From Bacteroidales bacterium UBA755 (GTDB lineage Bacteria; Bacteroidota; Bacteroidia; Bacteroidales; UBA932): 64,000 nucleotides of DNA. The DNA is taken from the NCBI GenBank assembly GCA_002297815.1, contig DBKH01000060.1:1-64000 (forward strand). Direction: 5' to 3'. The position numbers and the translations under genes are program-made. Of the stretch, positions 9,085 through 17,705 are shown piece after piece. Every line of letters starts with the position of its first letter. The stretch's first letter is position 1. The notes beneath the pieces were generated by a model. The model did not search any database, had not been told where the DNA came from, and worked only from the letters and a program-made list of their open reading frames with translations.

Positions 9085-10953
9085 ATGAAAACATTAAAAT
9101 ATCTTATCGCAGGAGTATGCGCATCTATGGCTCTGACTGGATGTCTTGGTGAATTTCAGGATTTGAACACAGATCCTGAACAGCTTGGCACCACAGATCC
9201 AAGGAATGTATTCACTGGAGCAACCCTGAATTTCGACAATTGCAGCCGTGGACATCTGACCGGCAAATACAGCGGAACGATGATTTACATGCAGTACCTC
9301 GTGTCTGCCAGCGGTCCTGCCAGCGGCAACTACATCTCAACCGCCAAACCTAATGACCACCCACAGCCAAGCAACCCATCGTACAGTTATTATTATTCTG
9401 TAAACGGAGACGGGAATGGAGGATTCGGGCTTAGGCTTGATTATCTGATCAACGATGTGATTCCTAAAAACGCTGAAGCTGAGAGGTATAATGATGTCAA
9501 GGCTATTTCTCAAATCCTATTGAACTACGAGCAGTGGAGAATCCTTGACACCTACGGAGCCGCCCCTATCACAGAGGCTTTCCGGGCTCAGCAAGGGATA
9601 AGGACTCCACGCTATGACCTTTATCAGGAAAGCATTGACGGAACACCTATGTACAAGAAAATCGATGCGGAGGTCAAGGCAGCAGTCGAACTCCTAAAAG
9701 CATCGAGCACCAACCAGTACCAGTTAGGACTCAACGATTTCTTCTACAAGGGAGATGTCCAGAAATGGATTAAGTTCGGTAACACATTGAGGGTAAAGAT
9801 GGCGCAGCGCGTAGAGAAAGCCGATGCTTCTTTCTACAATTCAGTAATCAGCGAAGTGCTTGCATCTCCTTCCAACATCATGTCCAGCAACGAGGAGTCC
9901 TGCATTTACAGTCACACCAACGAGTACAACAACAACACTGATGACATCCAAGACATCACGAGCAGGTACGTAGCCTCCTCTGCGTTTGTCAACTTCCTCA
10001 AAGCCTACAACGACCCTCGTCTTCCGATATTGGTAAGGCGCAACGGATTCGGTGAAGGCAATAACAACACGGAAAACGACACTTGGTTCGAAACATTCAA
10101 AAAGGAATATCCTGACTACGAGACCCGCTATCCTCAATTCACAGGTAGATACGTAGGAATGTCCGCAAACCCAGATAGTTCCAGCACAACATTCAACAAA
10201 AACGCCTATCTCACCCTTCCTTACCACAAAGAGGACGGCACTGAGGCAAATCTTGACATCAGGATGCACTCACAGATTGAGGGTCGTTTCTTCGTGAAGA
10301 ACGGTGGAACAATCGGCAACAACAACATGCCGGCAAGGGCGATTGAGGATGTCGAATACAAAATCGATCTTCCAAAAATCTACACTTTCACCCCAATTCT
10401 CACCTATCCTGAAGCCTGCTTCATGGTCTCTGAGATTGCGCTGAAGAAAGGTGGTGCCGTTGCGGGTAAGACAGCGGAGGAGTGGTTCAAAGAAGGAGTC
10501 AAGGCCTCTATTGAGCAGTATAAGGACTGGGCGACAAAGATGTACGTTGTTGCACAGACAGCACCAACAGCACCTAACTACAGTCCAATTACTGACGAGA
10601 AGATCAATGAATATCTCGCGCGTCCAGAATTTGCTTCTGTAACGCTTGAGAAGATCATCTCTCAGCAGTGGATCAACCTCTTCATGCAGCCGGAGGAAAT
10701 GTGGGCGACATGGAAGCGCACCGGATTGCCAAAGTTCAAGGATAATCCTGAACCAGAGGACGGTGTGGCATTCTTTGAGACCATCCAGGATGTCGGCAAG
10801 ACTCTGATTATTCCAAGAAGAAACTCCCTTGGAACTCCGAACACTCTGAACATAGACAACTACAACACCGCCATAGAGGCTCTTAAGAAAGATGCCAAGT
10901 ACGGTTCCGACACCGATAAGACGGAAGGACGTATCTGGTGGGATGTAGAGTAA
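9085..10953 (+). CDS. SusD/RagB-family nutrient-binding lipoprotein (SusD-like_2 type)
   Basis: A 622-residue lipoprotein: signal sequence with lipobox ALTGC (Cys near residue 20), then a TPR-rich SusD fold. The N-terminus (FQDLNTDPEQL) and the C-terminal stretch SQQWINLFMQPEEMWATWKRTGLP are typical of the SusD-like_2 branch. It caps the SusC barrel at 5612-9070 and captures ligand at the cell surface. The gene is 14 bp downstream of susC and ends the operon at a strong terminator. No cytoplasmic transporter or enzyme is linked to it in this unit. Confidence 0.95.
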   Translation: MKTLKYLIAGVCASMALTGCLGEFQDLNTDPEQLGTTDPRNVFTGATLNFDNCSRGHLTGKYSGTMIYMQYLVSASGPASGNYISTAKPNDHPQPSNPSYSYYYSVNGDGNGGFGLRLDYLINDVIPKNAEAERYNDVKAISQILLNYEQWRILDTYGAAPITEAFRAQQGIRTPRYDLYQESIDGTPMYKKIDAEVKAAVELLKASSTNQYQLGLNDFFYKGDVQKWIKFGNTLRVKMAQRVEKADASFYNSVISEVLASPSNIMSSNEESCIYSHTNEYNNNTDDIQDITSRYVASSAFVNFLKAYNDPRLPILVRRNGFGEGNNNTENDTWFETFKKEYPDYETRYPQFTGRYVGMSANPDSSSTTFNKNAYLTLPYHKEDGTEANLDIRMHSQIEGRFFVKNGGTIGNNNMPARAIEDVEYKIDLPKIYTFTPILTYPEACFMVSEIALKKGGAVAGKTAEEWFKEGVKASIEQYKDWATKMYVVAQTAPTAPNYSPITDEKINEYLARPEFASVTLEKIISQQWINLFMQPEEMWATWKRTGLPKFKDNPEPEDGVAFFETIQDVGKTLIIPRRNSLGTPNTLNIDNYNTAIEALKKDAKYGSDTDKTEGRIWWDVE

Positions 10954-10973
10954 TCTTGATTATTAATCCTAAA

Positions 10974-11008
10974 GAGAGGGTGGCTAATGCTTTAGTCACC
11001 CTCTTTTT
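10974..11008 (+). terminator. rho-independent terminator after SusC/SusD
   Basis: AGAGGGTG(G)CTAA pairs with TTAGTCACCCTCT across a short loop (about 13 bp with one G-U), followed by TTTTTATTT. Confidence 0.85.
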
Positions 11009-11056
11009 ATTTGCCTTCAAATGGATTTGAGAAGAAAGGTCACACTGGCAGGCTTC

Positions 11057-11138
11057 GTCACTTCGGCAGCGATGCTCCGGTCACTTCGACAAGCTCAGTG
11101 ACCGGAGCATCACGGTCGCTGAGCCTGTCTAAGCGACT
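11057..11138. repeat. cluster of dispersed palindromic repeats (CTTCGACAGGCTCAG family)
   Basis: Contains a partial unit (GTCACTTCGGCAG, 11057-11069), a full unit within a perfect 15-bp inverted repeat (11071-11111, arms GATGCTCCGGTCACT / AGTGACCGGAGCATC, loop TCGACAAGCTC), and an inverted unit (GGTCGCTGAGCCTGTCTAAG, from 11114). It sits between the ends of the SusD operon and the convergent methyltransferase gene. Related copies are at 14656-14707, 37801-37877 and 39018-39126. Confidence 0.9.
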
Positions 11139-11150
11139 AATCTTACCAGC

Positions 11151-11696
11151 CTATCGTAACCGTCCAAGCGTAAAATGCCAAAGGATCACCCCGACAGAGA
11201 CGGAGACATTGAGCGAATGCTTGGTACCGAACTGCGGGATCTCCAAGGTCATGTCGGAAGCGTCCACCACAGCTTGATCAACACCGTCCACCTCGTTACC
11301 GAATATCAAGGCGTATTTCTTTCCCTGAGCGAAAGCTGGCTTGAAGTCCTCAAGGCTGATAGAATTGACCGTCTGCTCTACACTTATTATCGTGTAACCA
11401 TCTGAACGCAAACGTTCTACCACATTCAAAGTGCTGTCCGAATGCTCCCAAGGCACACTGTCCTCCGCCCCGAGAGCCGACTTGTGAATCTCAGAGGAAG
11501 GCGGTGCCGCGCATATTCCGCAAAGCCAAAGTTTGTCTATCTTAAAAGAGTCAGCAGTACGAAAAGCCGAGCCCACATTGTGCGCGCTTCGGATGTTGTC
11601 AAGAACCACAACAAGCCCAATCTGAGGAAGTTCCTTGTAGTCCTCAGGGGAGACCCTATCCATCTCTATGCTCAATAGCTTTCTATCTTTCACCAT
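11151..11696 (-). CDS. TrmH/SpoU-family RNA 2'-O-methyltransferase
   Basis: A 181-residue SPOUT methyltransferase. The three conserved motifs are visible: VVVLDNIRSAHNVGSAFRTA (motif 1, about 24-43), ALIFGNEVDGV (motif 2) and EIPQFGTKHSLNVSVSVG (motif 3). These form the knotted SAM site, and members methylate a ribose 2'-OH of tRNA or rRNA. I start it at the ATG at 11696 (MVKDRKLL) rather than at 11783, because a TATATTTG -7 box lies at 11714-11721 and the upstream residues are not family-like. The protein has only the catalytic domain, as in short TrmH/TrmL-like members; the RNA target is unknown. The 3' end abuts the palindromic repeat cluster. Confidence 0.88.
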   Translation of the reverse strand: MVKDRKLLSIEMDRVSPEDYKELPQIGLVVVLDNIRSAHNVGSAFRTADSFKIDKLWLCGICAAPPSSEIHKSALGAEDSVPWEHSDSTLNVVERLRSDGYTIISVEQTVNSISLEDFKPAFAQGKKYALIFGNEVDGVDQAVVDASDMTLEIPQFGTKHSLNVSVSVGVILWHFTLGRLR

Positions 11697-11713
11697 ATTA
11701 TGCAAATCTGGTT

Positions 11714-11721
11714 GCAAATAT
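11714..11721 (-). promoter_or_regulatory. -7 box of the TrmH-family gene
   Basis: The minus strand reads TATATTTG, an exact TAnnTTTG match 18 bp before the ATG at 11696. It is back-to-back with the glyA box at 11744-11751. Confidence 0.6.
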
Positions 11722-11743
11722 AGTAAAAATCGTTTTTTAATCT

Positions 11744-11751
11744 TATCTTTG
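11744..11751 (+). promoter_or_regulatory. -7 box of glyA
   Basis: TATCTTTG, an exact TAnnTTTG match, gives a leader of about 40 nt before the ATG at 11799. No -33 TTTG is visible. Confidence 0.65.
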
Positions 11752-11798
11752 TGAACTCTCGGCCCATAATGGACGAGTAACACTAACTAAAGAATTTT

Positions 11799-13127
11799 AT
11801 GAAACAGGATCTTCAGATTTTTGATCTGATCAGAAATGAAAAGGAAAGGCAGTCTTCCGGACTCGAATTGATTGCATCAGAAAACTACGTAAGCGATTAC
11901 GTGCTAGAGGCGATGGGCTCCATCTGCACCAACAAGTACGCTGAAGGCTACCCTGGCAAGAGGTACTATGGCGGCTGCCAGATTGTTGACCAGATCGAGC
12001 AGCTTGCTATCGACCGTCTCTGCAAGATTTATGACGCTGAATATGCCAACGTTCAGCCTCACTCCGGAGCACAGGCCAACATGGCAGTCATCATGGCATG
12101 CCTCAAACCTGGCGACACTTTCATGGGACTCGACCTCTCACAGGGAGGACATCTGACCCACGGCTCGCCTGTTAACGCTTCCGGAATCCTCTATCACGCA
12201 GTGGCTTACGGTCTGAACGAAGAGACCGGGATGATTGACTACGACAAGATGGAGAGCATCGCCAGAGAATGCAAGCCAAAGCTCATCATCGGTGGAGCCT
12301 CAGCATATTCCCGTGAATGGGACTATGAAAGGATGCGTGCCATCGCTGACGAAGTAGGTGCCCTTCTGTGGATCGACATGGCCCACACCGCTGGCCTCAT
12401 CGCTGCAGGACTTCTCAAGAACCCTGTGAAATACGCCCACATCGTGACCTCGACAACCCACAAGACACTTCGCGGCCCGCGCGGAGGCATCATCTTGATG
12501 GGTAAGGACTTCGACAATCCTTGGGGACTTAAGACTCCTAAGGGCGAGATCAAGAAGATGAGCGCGATCCTCAATTCAAGCGTGTTCCCTGGAGTGCAGG
12601 GTGGTCCTCTTGAGCACGTCATCGCTGCCAAGGCTGTCGCTTTCTACGAGGCGATGCAACCTGAATATGTTGACTATCAGAAGCAGGTGATGGCCAATGC
12701 CAAGAAGATGGCCGAGGAGTTCGTCGCCAGAGGCTACAAAGTCGTTTCCGGAGGTACTGACAATCACCTCATGCTGATAGATCTTAGGACAAAGTTCCCT
12801 GAGGTGACTGGAAGAATGGCCGAAAAGGAGCTTGAGAAGGCCGAGATCACTCTCAACAAGAACATGGTTCCGTTCGACACCCGTTCTCCATTCAAAACAT
12901 CAGGTGTCAGAATCGGAACACCAGCGATCACTTCTCGCGGATTTGTTGAGAAGGACATGGTTGACATCGTAGAACTCATCGACACTGTTCTCACCGCTGT
13001 GGCCAAGTACGCTGACGTTGTCAACGGAGTCACAACTGAAGGCGCTGAGGAATATGCCAAGGTTCTTGACACAGTCAAGCATAAGGTTCACAACATGACT
13101 GCCGGCCGCCCACTCAACAAGTATTAG
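11799..13127 (+). CDS. glyA: serine hydroxymethyltransferase
   Basis: A 442-residue PLP enzyme that interconverts serine and glycine while charging tetrahydrofolate with a one-carbon unit, in the cytoplasm. Diagnostic motifs: [52 protein letters not shown], and the PLP-lysine segment [15 protein letters not shown] (Lys near residue 222). Near its C-terminus is TPAITSRGF. Length is close to the usual 415-430. It is a single-gene unit with its own -7 box (11744) and terminator (13155). Confidence 0.98.
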   Translation: MKQDLQIFDLIRNEKERQSSGLELIASENYVSDYVLEAMGSICTNKYAEGYPGKRYYGGCQIVDQIEQLAIDRLCKIYDAEYANVQPHSGAQANMAVIMACLKPGDTFMGLDLSQGGHLTHGSPVNASGILYHAVAYGLNEETGMIDYDKMESIARECKPKLIIGGASAYSREWDYERMRAIADEVGALLWIDMAHTAGLIAAGLLKNPVKYAHIVTSTTHKTLRGPRGGIILMGKDFDNPWGLKTPKGEIKKMSAILNSSVFPGVQGGPLEHVIAAKAVAFYEAMQPEYVDYQKQVMANAKKMAEEFVARGYKVVSGGTDNHLMLIDLRTKFPEVTGRMAEKELEKAEITLNKNMVPFDTRSPFKTSGVRIGTPAITSRGFVEKDMVDIVELIDTVLTAVAKYADVVNGVTTEGAEEYAKVLDTVKHKVHNMTAGRPLNKY

Positions 13128-13154
13128 AAGCTGCCACGTCTGGAAATTTAAGAT

Positions 13155-13189
13155 ACAGCGGAGAGGCCTGACGGTCTCTCCGCTGTTAT
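13155..13189 (+). terminator. terminator of glyA
   Basis: ACAGCGGAGAG (13155-13165) pairs with CTCTCCGCTGT (13176-13186), an 11-bp GC-rich stem, followed by TATTTG. Confidence 0.75.
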
Positions 13190-13284
13190 TTGTCCACAGC
13201 AACTTCGCCCACATTCCTGACTTTCAATAAATTTCGCAAAAGTGTTGTCCACTGTCACATTGCTGACTGTTGGCATATTCAGTG

Positions 13285-13292
13285 TAACTTTG
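13285..13292 (+). promoter_or_regulatory. -7 box upstream of the small membrane protein gene
   Basis: TAACTTTG, an exact TAnnTTTG match 25 bp before the ATG at 13318. An ATTG lies 22 nt upstream as a weak -33. Confidence 0.6.
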
Positions 13293-13317
13293 CAGTCAAA
13301 ATAAAGATTAAGTTACA

Positions 13318-13773
13318 ATGAAAACAAAGATTGTTCGCGGCATCCAGTTGTTTTGGGCGTATTTCATAGCCTTTGGAGCCGTTGTCGGTTTCGGAATGAT
13401 GGTTTACGATCCAAGCGGAGTGACTTTTCAGATGGACCCACTGCTTCCACAGCTAAGGGAAGCGTTCCCATTCCTGTCATTCATGTTCGGAAATTTCATC
13501 TGCTCAGCGTTCGCACTGATGGCCGTGAACGGAATCCCTAACATGATTTCAATCTACCTTATTCACAAGCACAATGAATATGATGCCTTGAGCGGTCTTG
13601 TCTGTGGAGGCATACTAGCCGTGTGGATCATCACCGAGTTCTACATCTGGGGCTTCAGCGGACTTTCCGTGGCCTATGGCATCTTCGCTGCCGGCCAGAT
13701 CATCAACGCTGTCATATTTCTGAAGTTGAAAAGAAACAGCCACGTTATTCCACGTAGAGAAGCAGACCTTTGA
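13318..13773 (+). CDS. four-helix membrane protein of unknown function
   Basis: A 151-residue protein with four predicted membrane segments (about residues 9-29, 50-74, 92-113 and 117-137), a short hydrophilic loop and a basic tail (KLKRNSHVIPRREADL). I do not recognise the family. It has its own -7 box. Its 3' end overlaps the 3' end of the convergent RlmI-type gene by 29 nt, so the last ten codons are shared in antisense. No neighbour suggests a function. Confidence 0.75.
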   Translation: MKTKIVRGIQLFWAYFIAFGAVVGFGMMVYDPSGVTFQMDPLLPQLREAFPFLSFMFGNFICSAFALMAVNGIPNMISIYLIHKHNEYDALSGLVCGGILAVWIITEFYIWGFSGLSVAYGIFAAGQIINAVIFLKLKRNSHVIPRREADL

Positions 13774-15016
13774 GATACTCGCCTTCTGGGTGGTAGATGT
13801 TGACGGCATGATCTGCCGGCTGATTCAGGCGGTCTAGGATCCTCACACTGCGACCAGTTTGAGCAGCAGCGGAGAATATAGCCAAAGCAAAAGCCTCTTT
13901 ATCAACGACTTGAGAGCAGCTAAAAGTAAAGATCAATCCCCCTGGAGCGACTTTAGAGATTGCAGCGGCATTCAATCTTTGATAGGCCCTAAGCGCATTG
14001 TTCAGGGCTCCTCTGTGCTTAGCAAAAGCCGGTGGGTCAACAATCATCAGATCGTACTTGTCCTCTGGGACATTGCGGAGGAACTCGATGGCATCTGTGC
14101 AGTAGCCGGTGTGTCGAGACACGTCAAAGCCGTTCAACGAGATATTCCTTTCCACCATGTCAACAGCTTTGCGGGAACTGTCAACTGAATCGACATGCAC
14201 CGCTCCGTTGCCTAGGGCATACACCGAAAAACCTCCAGTGTAGCAGAACAAATTCAAGACATTGCGGCCTCTGGAATATTTCCCCACAAGAGCACGGTTT
14301 TCCCTTTGGTCCAAAAAGAAGCCTGTCTTCTGACCTTCTGTCCAATTTACAAAAAACTTGTGCCCATTCTCCAAAACAACCTGCTCATCATCGGAAAAAT
14401 CTGGCGAACGGTAGAGGTAGCCATCAACCAGATCAAGTCCTGCCTTAAAAGGTGCGGTTCCTGAGCTCTTGTCGTAAACGGCTTTAAGAGACAGGCCGAA
14501 TACTGATTTCAAGGCTTCACAGATTGCCCCTTTGGCGCGGAACATTCCAACTGAATGGGCCTGCATGACGCAGACACCGTCATAGTAATCTATTATGAGG
14601 CCTGGAAGGCCATCTCCCTCTCCGTGTACGAGACGGTAGCAGTTGGTGAGGGTGGGCCCTTCGACAGGCTCTGGGACCGATGCTTCGACAGGCTCAAGGG
14701 CCGGAGATTCATGTTCAGGGACCGCACCGGACAGGCCGACAGCGATGCGGACCTTGAGAGCACGGGCAATCATATTCCTCCAGAAGTCGGGAGAAAGGAC
14801 ATCCTCACCGGCAAAACTCAGAACACGGACTGCGATCGAGCCTATCTGATAGTGTCCGTAAGCAAGAAAATCACCTCCTTGGGAAAACACACCAACGATG
14901 TCACCCTCAGCTGGGTTGCCGACAACCTGGGCAATCGCACCAGAAAAAACCCATGGATGGAATCTCAATAGAGAATCCTCTCTACCTTTCTTTAATATTA
15001 TCTTTGTCATTATCAC
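13745..15016 (-). CDS. RlmI-type 23S rRNA 5-methylcytosine methyltransferase carrying a repeat-derived insertion
   Basis: A 423-residue SAM-dependent methyltransferase. An N-terminal PUA domain (about 3-75, LKKGREDSLLRFHPWVFSGAI) is followed by the family signature NCYRLVHGEGDGLPGLIIDYY and the Rossmann core: VLNLFCYTGGFSVYALGNGA (motif I, SAM) and YDLMIVDPPAFAKH (motif IV). Members modify C1962-type positions of 23S rRNA; the exact site here is inferred. Odd: residues ~97-122 (EPVEASVPEPVEGP and flanks) are encoded by two copies of a dispersed genomic repeat and lengthen the linker before NCYRLVHGE. The reading frame is intact. ATG at 15016 or 15010 overlaps the end of the upstream exonuclease gene, so the two are co-transcribed. 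Confidence 0.88.
   Translation of the reverse strand: MIMTKIILKKGREDSLLRFHPWVFSGAIAQVVGNPAEGDIVGVFSQGGDFLAYGHYQIGSIAVRVLSFAGEDVLSPDFWRNMIARALKVRIAVGLSGAVPEHESPALEPVEASVPEPVEGPTLTNCYRLVHGEGDGLPGLIIDYYDGVCVMQAHSVGMFRAKGAICEALKSVFGLSLKAVYDKSSGTAPFKAGLDLVDGYLYRSPDFSDDEQVVLENGHKFFVNWTEGQKTGFFLDQRENRALVGKYSRGRNVLNLFCYTGGFSVYALGNGAVHVDSVDSSRKAVDMVERNISLNGFDVSRHTGYCTDAIEFLRNVPEDKYDLMIVDPPAFAKHRGALNNALRAYQRLNAAAISKVAPGGLIFTFSCSQVVDKEAFALAIFSAAAQTGRSVRILDRLNQPADHAVNIYHPEGEYLKGLLLYVE
14656..14707. repeat. two dispersed palindromic repeat units inside a coding sequence
   Basis: Two copies of the CTTCGACAGGCTC core (14659-14671 and 14683-14695), each followed by a diverged right half (TGGGACCG and AAGGGCCGG). 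On the minus strand they encode EPVEA and EPVEG. They match the intergenic units at 11057, 37801 and 39018. The insert is a multiple of three and contains no stop. Confidence 0.88.
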
Positions 15017-15650
15017 TGTGTTTTGGAGGATTAGGGAGCATTTGCTCCGGAGTCAAAGGATTCTTCTCCGATGCCATCAATTTGAAATACATCTCACGAC
15101 AGATCCATGCATCTGTTGCAGCATAAGCCTGCTGTGAATCTGACAACGTCTCCGCTTCCCAATTAGAGAGTTGTTGGGTCTTGGAGATGCGAACTCCAAG
15201 AATAATCGCAGCCATCTTCTTCACGCTCTTGTCCTTAATCCCATATTCCCAGACCATTTTTTGAAGATCCACGAATGATTTAGGCTCAAAATCATGATGT
15301 TTCCTAAGACCTCGGACATCATCTGTTACCGCTGCTCCTATCTTTAAAATTTCTTCATTACCAAGGATCTTGCGAAGCGGCTTGGGGATTCCGCCCATCA
15401 GTTTGACCCTGAACAAGAAAGCACGTTCCTTACCGGAAAGTTGAAGAAGGGACACGCCATAATGCGGCTGATTAGCCGAGAAGCACGGACGGGACTCCGT
15501 GTCGAAACCTATAACCTTCTGTTTCCTAAGGTATGCCACAGCTTTCATGAACTCAAAACCAAGAGAATCAATCACCTTGATCTTTCCTGGGAAGCTTGAT
15601 GGCTCCAGCTGTTCTATTTCCTCCGGACTAATGCTGATTTTGTACGACAT
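14982..15650 (-). CDS. RNase D-like DEDDy 3'-5' exonuclease domain protein
   Basis: A 222-residue protein made of one exonuclease domain. The acidic catalytic set is visible: VIGFDTESRP (D and E of motif I), AAVTDDVRGLRKH (motif II Asp) and AYAATDAWICREMY (motif III, YxxxD, the DEDDy type). There is no HRDC domain, so it is a stand-alone exonuclease of the kind common in Bacteroidota. It would trim RNA or single-stranded DNA from the 3' end; the substrate is unknown. The gene overlaps the upstream lipoprotein gene by 23 nt and the downstream RlmI-type gene by about 30 nt, forming a tight three-gene operon. Confidence 0.87.
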   Translation of the reverse strand: MSYKISISPEEIEQLEPSSFPGKIKVIDSLGFEFMKAVAYLRKQKVIGFDTESRPCFSANQPHYGVSLLQLSGKERAFLFRVKLMGGIPKPLRKILGNEEILKIGAAVTDDVRGLRKHHDFEPKSFVDLQKMVWEYGIKDKSVKKMAAIILGVRISKTQQLSNWEAETLSDSQQAYAATDAWICREMYFKLMASEKNPLTPEQMLPNPPKHSDNDKDNIKER

Positions 15651-16392
15651 AGGAATAATAAGTGTTTGGAGCCAACACCCCTACTGTGTCAGGAAATGAG
15701 GCCGGTACCAAGCTGTCAACAAACGGGACGACTACTGATTCTGAATTCAAAGAGCCTGCAACTGACATGAAAAGTTTAGCAGTTGGATAAGAGATGTTAT
15801 GAGTGAACATGTTCCTTTCCCTCATTTTAAGGAAACATGCCTTTGATAAAGAAAATGTCGAGTCCGATGAATATATAACCGGAACTTCGCATCCTATCCT
15901 TCCAAAGAGGTCAACAACATCCTCTCCTCCGAGGCTAGACAACTCACATGAGCAAATAATCAAAACCTTACATCCCACAGGGATAGCAAGTGCGGCAAGA
16001 GACTGTCTGACAACAGCTTCCCTACATTCAGTCTGATTCTTGACGCTAAGCGTTGAAGAGTCTGCAAAATCCAAAATTGAGACAATCGTCTCTCCAGCGA
16101 AATCAGGCAAACCGTCTCCGACATTACGAGCATCAATGTTGTCAAACTCATCTCCGACCATCATCTTCTCGCTAAGGCGCAGGCAACTGGCCGGCTCTCC
16201 TACCAGGACAATTGCTCCGGACGGTTTACCACTGGACTCTGCAAGGAAGCGAAGTCTGGACAGGGAATCGGTCAGAAGAGAATTGACCAAGGCAATCGTC
16301 TTGTAGCTGCTCTCTGCCCGTCTAGCACAGCCGAAAGCAAGCAAGACGGACGCAGCAATAACGATACAGGTTAATAATTTCTTCACTGTCAA
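15628..16392 (-). CDS. lipoprotein of unknown function
   Basis: A 254-residue protein with a lipoprotein signal sequence (lipobox LAFGC, Cys near residue 22). The remainder alternates short hydrophobic strands and helices (TIALVNSLL, AIVLVGEP, VLIICSCEL, VPVIYSSDS), which suggests a Rossmann-like periplasmic fold. I recognise no catalytic motif. It is the first gene of the operon with the exonuclease and the RlmI-type methyltransferase, and its promoter is back-to-back with that of glycerate kinase. Confidence 0.75.
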   Translation of the reverse strand: MTVKKLLTCIVIAASVLLAFGCARRAESSYKTIALVNSLLTDSLSRLRFLAESSGKPSGAIVLVGEPASCLRLSEKMMVGDEFDNIDARNVGDGLPDFAGETIVSILDFADSSTLSVKNQTECREAVVRQSLAALAIPVGCKVLIICSCELSSLGGEDVVDLFGRIGCEVPVIYSSDSTFSLSKACFLKMRERNMFTHNISYPTAKLFMSVAGSLNSESVVVPFVDSLVPASFPDTVGVLAPNTYYSYVVQNQH

Positions 16393-16467
16393 TTAATTAT
16401 AGCCAAGGGAACGCTCTCTCGCCACAATCTAAATCTCAAATCTCTGAACTTGGACACATTCAAACTG

Positions 16468-16475
16468 CAAAGGTA
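16468..16475 (-). promoter_or_regulatory. -7 box of the lipoprotein-exonuclease-rlmI operon
   Basis: The minus strand reads TACCTTTG, an exact TAnnTTTG match. It is separated by only 13 bp from the divergent box at 16489-16496. Confidence 0.55.
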
Positions 16476-16488
16476 AAAAAATCTTCAC

Positions 16489-16496
16489 TATCTTTG
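16489..16496 (+). promoter_or_regulatory. -7 box of glycerate kinase
   Basis: TATCTTTG, an exact TAnnTTTG match 21 bp before the ATG at 16518. It overlaps the TTG at 16494, ruling out that upstream in-frame start. Confidence 0.65.
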
Positions 16497-16517
16497 GTGC
16501 CGGACACGCAGAAAGTT

Positions 16518-17642
16518 ATGATAAAAGCGATTGCTCTCATAGATTCATTCAAAGGATGCCTGACTTCTTCTCAAGCTGGAAAGGCTGCCATAGCAGCTTT
16601 TCAAAGCGGAGAGGCAGCGTCAATTCCTGTCTCAGATGGAGGCGAAGGTTTTTCCACGATAATGACAGAAATGTTAGGAGGTTCTTTCAAGGAAATAAGT
16701 TGTTCGGACCCATTGGGCAGGCCCATAAAGGCAAGGTACGGACTGCTCGACAACGGAGAGACAGCCATCATCGAAACGGCAGAAGCGAGTGGGCTTGGAC
16801 TGTTGCTCAAGGATGAACGGAATCCGTTACAGGCAACTTCCTACGGTACCGGTGAATTAATCCTTGACGCTCTTAGGCACGGTGCAAAAAACATTTGGCT
16901 TGGCCTAGGAGGAAGTGCGACATGCGATGGAGGGACCGGGCTGCTTCAGGCTCTGGGGTATAGGTTTCTGTGTCCGGAAGACGAAGGTGATCGCCAGCCG
17001 CTCATGCTGAAAGATGTTCGCGGGATTGACGCCACTCACAGATGCAATTTATTGAGTCACTGCAAGATCACAGGATTTTACGATGTCTCAGTCCCATTTT
17101 GTGGGCCAGAAGGTGCAGCGATGATGTTTGCCCCACAGAAAGGCGCTACCCCGGCAATGGCGAAAAGCTTGGACAAATGGATGGCAAAGCTTTGCAAGGA
17201 ATATTCAAAATATTCAGGTAAAGAAATAATGAATATTCCCGGAGCCGGAGCTGCCGGTGGAATCGGAGGCGCGATAGTTGGGGTGCTTGGGGCAGAAATG
17301 GCCCTCGGAGTCCAAAAAGTTCTGGACATAGCTGGCCTTGACAGTCTCTTGAGTGGATGCAACCTAATCTTCACTGGTGAAGGAAAGGCAGACATTCAAA
17401 CCCTGAAAGGGAAAGTGCCTATGGGGGTTCTTGAATATGTCAGGGCACATTCCACCCCTGACAATCGTCCCAAAATCATCCTAATTGCCGGGCAAGTCTC
17501 TGACCGACAACAACTTCTAGATGCCGGATTCGATGCCGTTCTCCAAATCACCCCAGCTGGAATGCCTCTATCCGAAGCAATGATTCCGGCCATCGCCATC
17601 GCCAACATCACACGGACCATCAAGGATTATCTATTATGTTAG
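16518..17642 (+). CDS. glycerate kinase (GlxK/GarK family)
   Basis: A 374-residue kinase that phosphorylates D-glycerate with ATP, feeding it into glycolysis. Family motifs: IALIDSFKGCLTSSQAG at the N-terminus, PVSDGGEGF, GTGELILDAL, WLGLGGSATCDGGTGLLQALG, GAGAAGGIGGA and FTGEGKADIQTLKGKVP. Length fits the family (about 370-380). I start at the ATG at 16518 because the -7 box covers the upstream TTG. Whether it makes 2- or 3-phosphoglycerate cannot be seen, though this family usually gives the 2-phospho form. Single gene; the next gene is convergent. Confidence 0.95.
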   Translation: MIKAIALIDSFKGCLTSSQAGKAAIAAFQSGEAASIPVSDGGEGFSTIMTEMLGGSFKEISCSDPLGRPIKARYGLLDNGETAIIETAEASGLGLLLKDERNPLQATSYGTGELILDALRHGAKNIWLGLGGSATCDGGTGLLQALGYRFLCPEDEGDRQPLMLKDVRGIDATHRCNLLSHCKITGFYDVSVPFCGPEGAAMMFAPQKGATPAMAKSLDKWMAKLCKEYSKYSGKEIMNIPGAGAAGGIGGAIVGVLGAEMALGVQKVLDIAGLDSLLSGCNLIFTGEGKADIQTLKGKVPMGVLEYVRAHSTPDNRPKIILIAGQVSDRQQLLDAGFDAVLQITPAGMPLSEAMIPAIAIANITRTIKDYLLC

Positions 17643-17705
17643 ATATCTTCTCTTAATTAATAATTAACTGTCTTTGATTCATGAGTATGAAAGTCTTGTC
17701 CAGCA

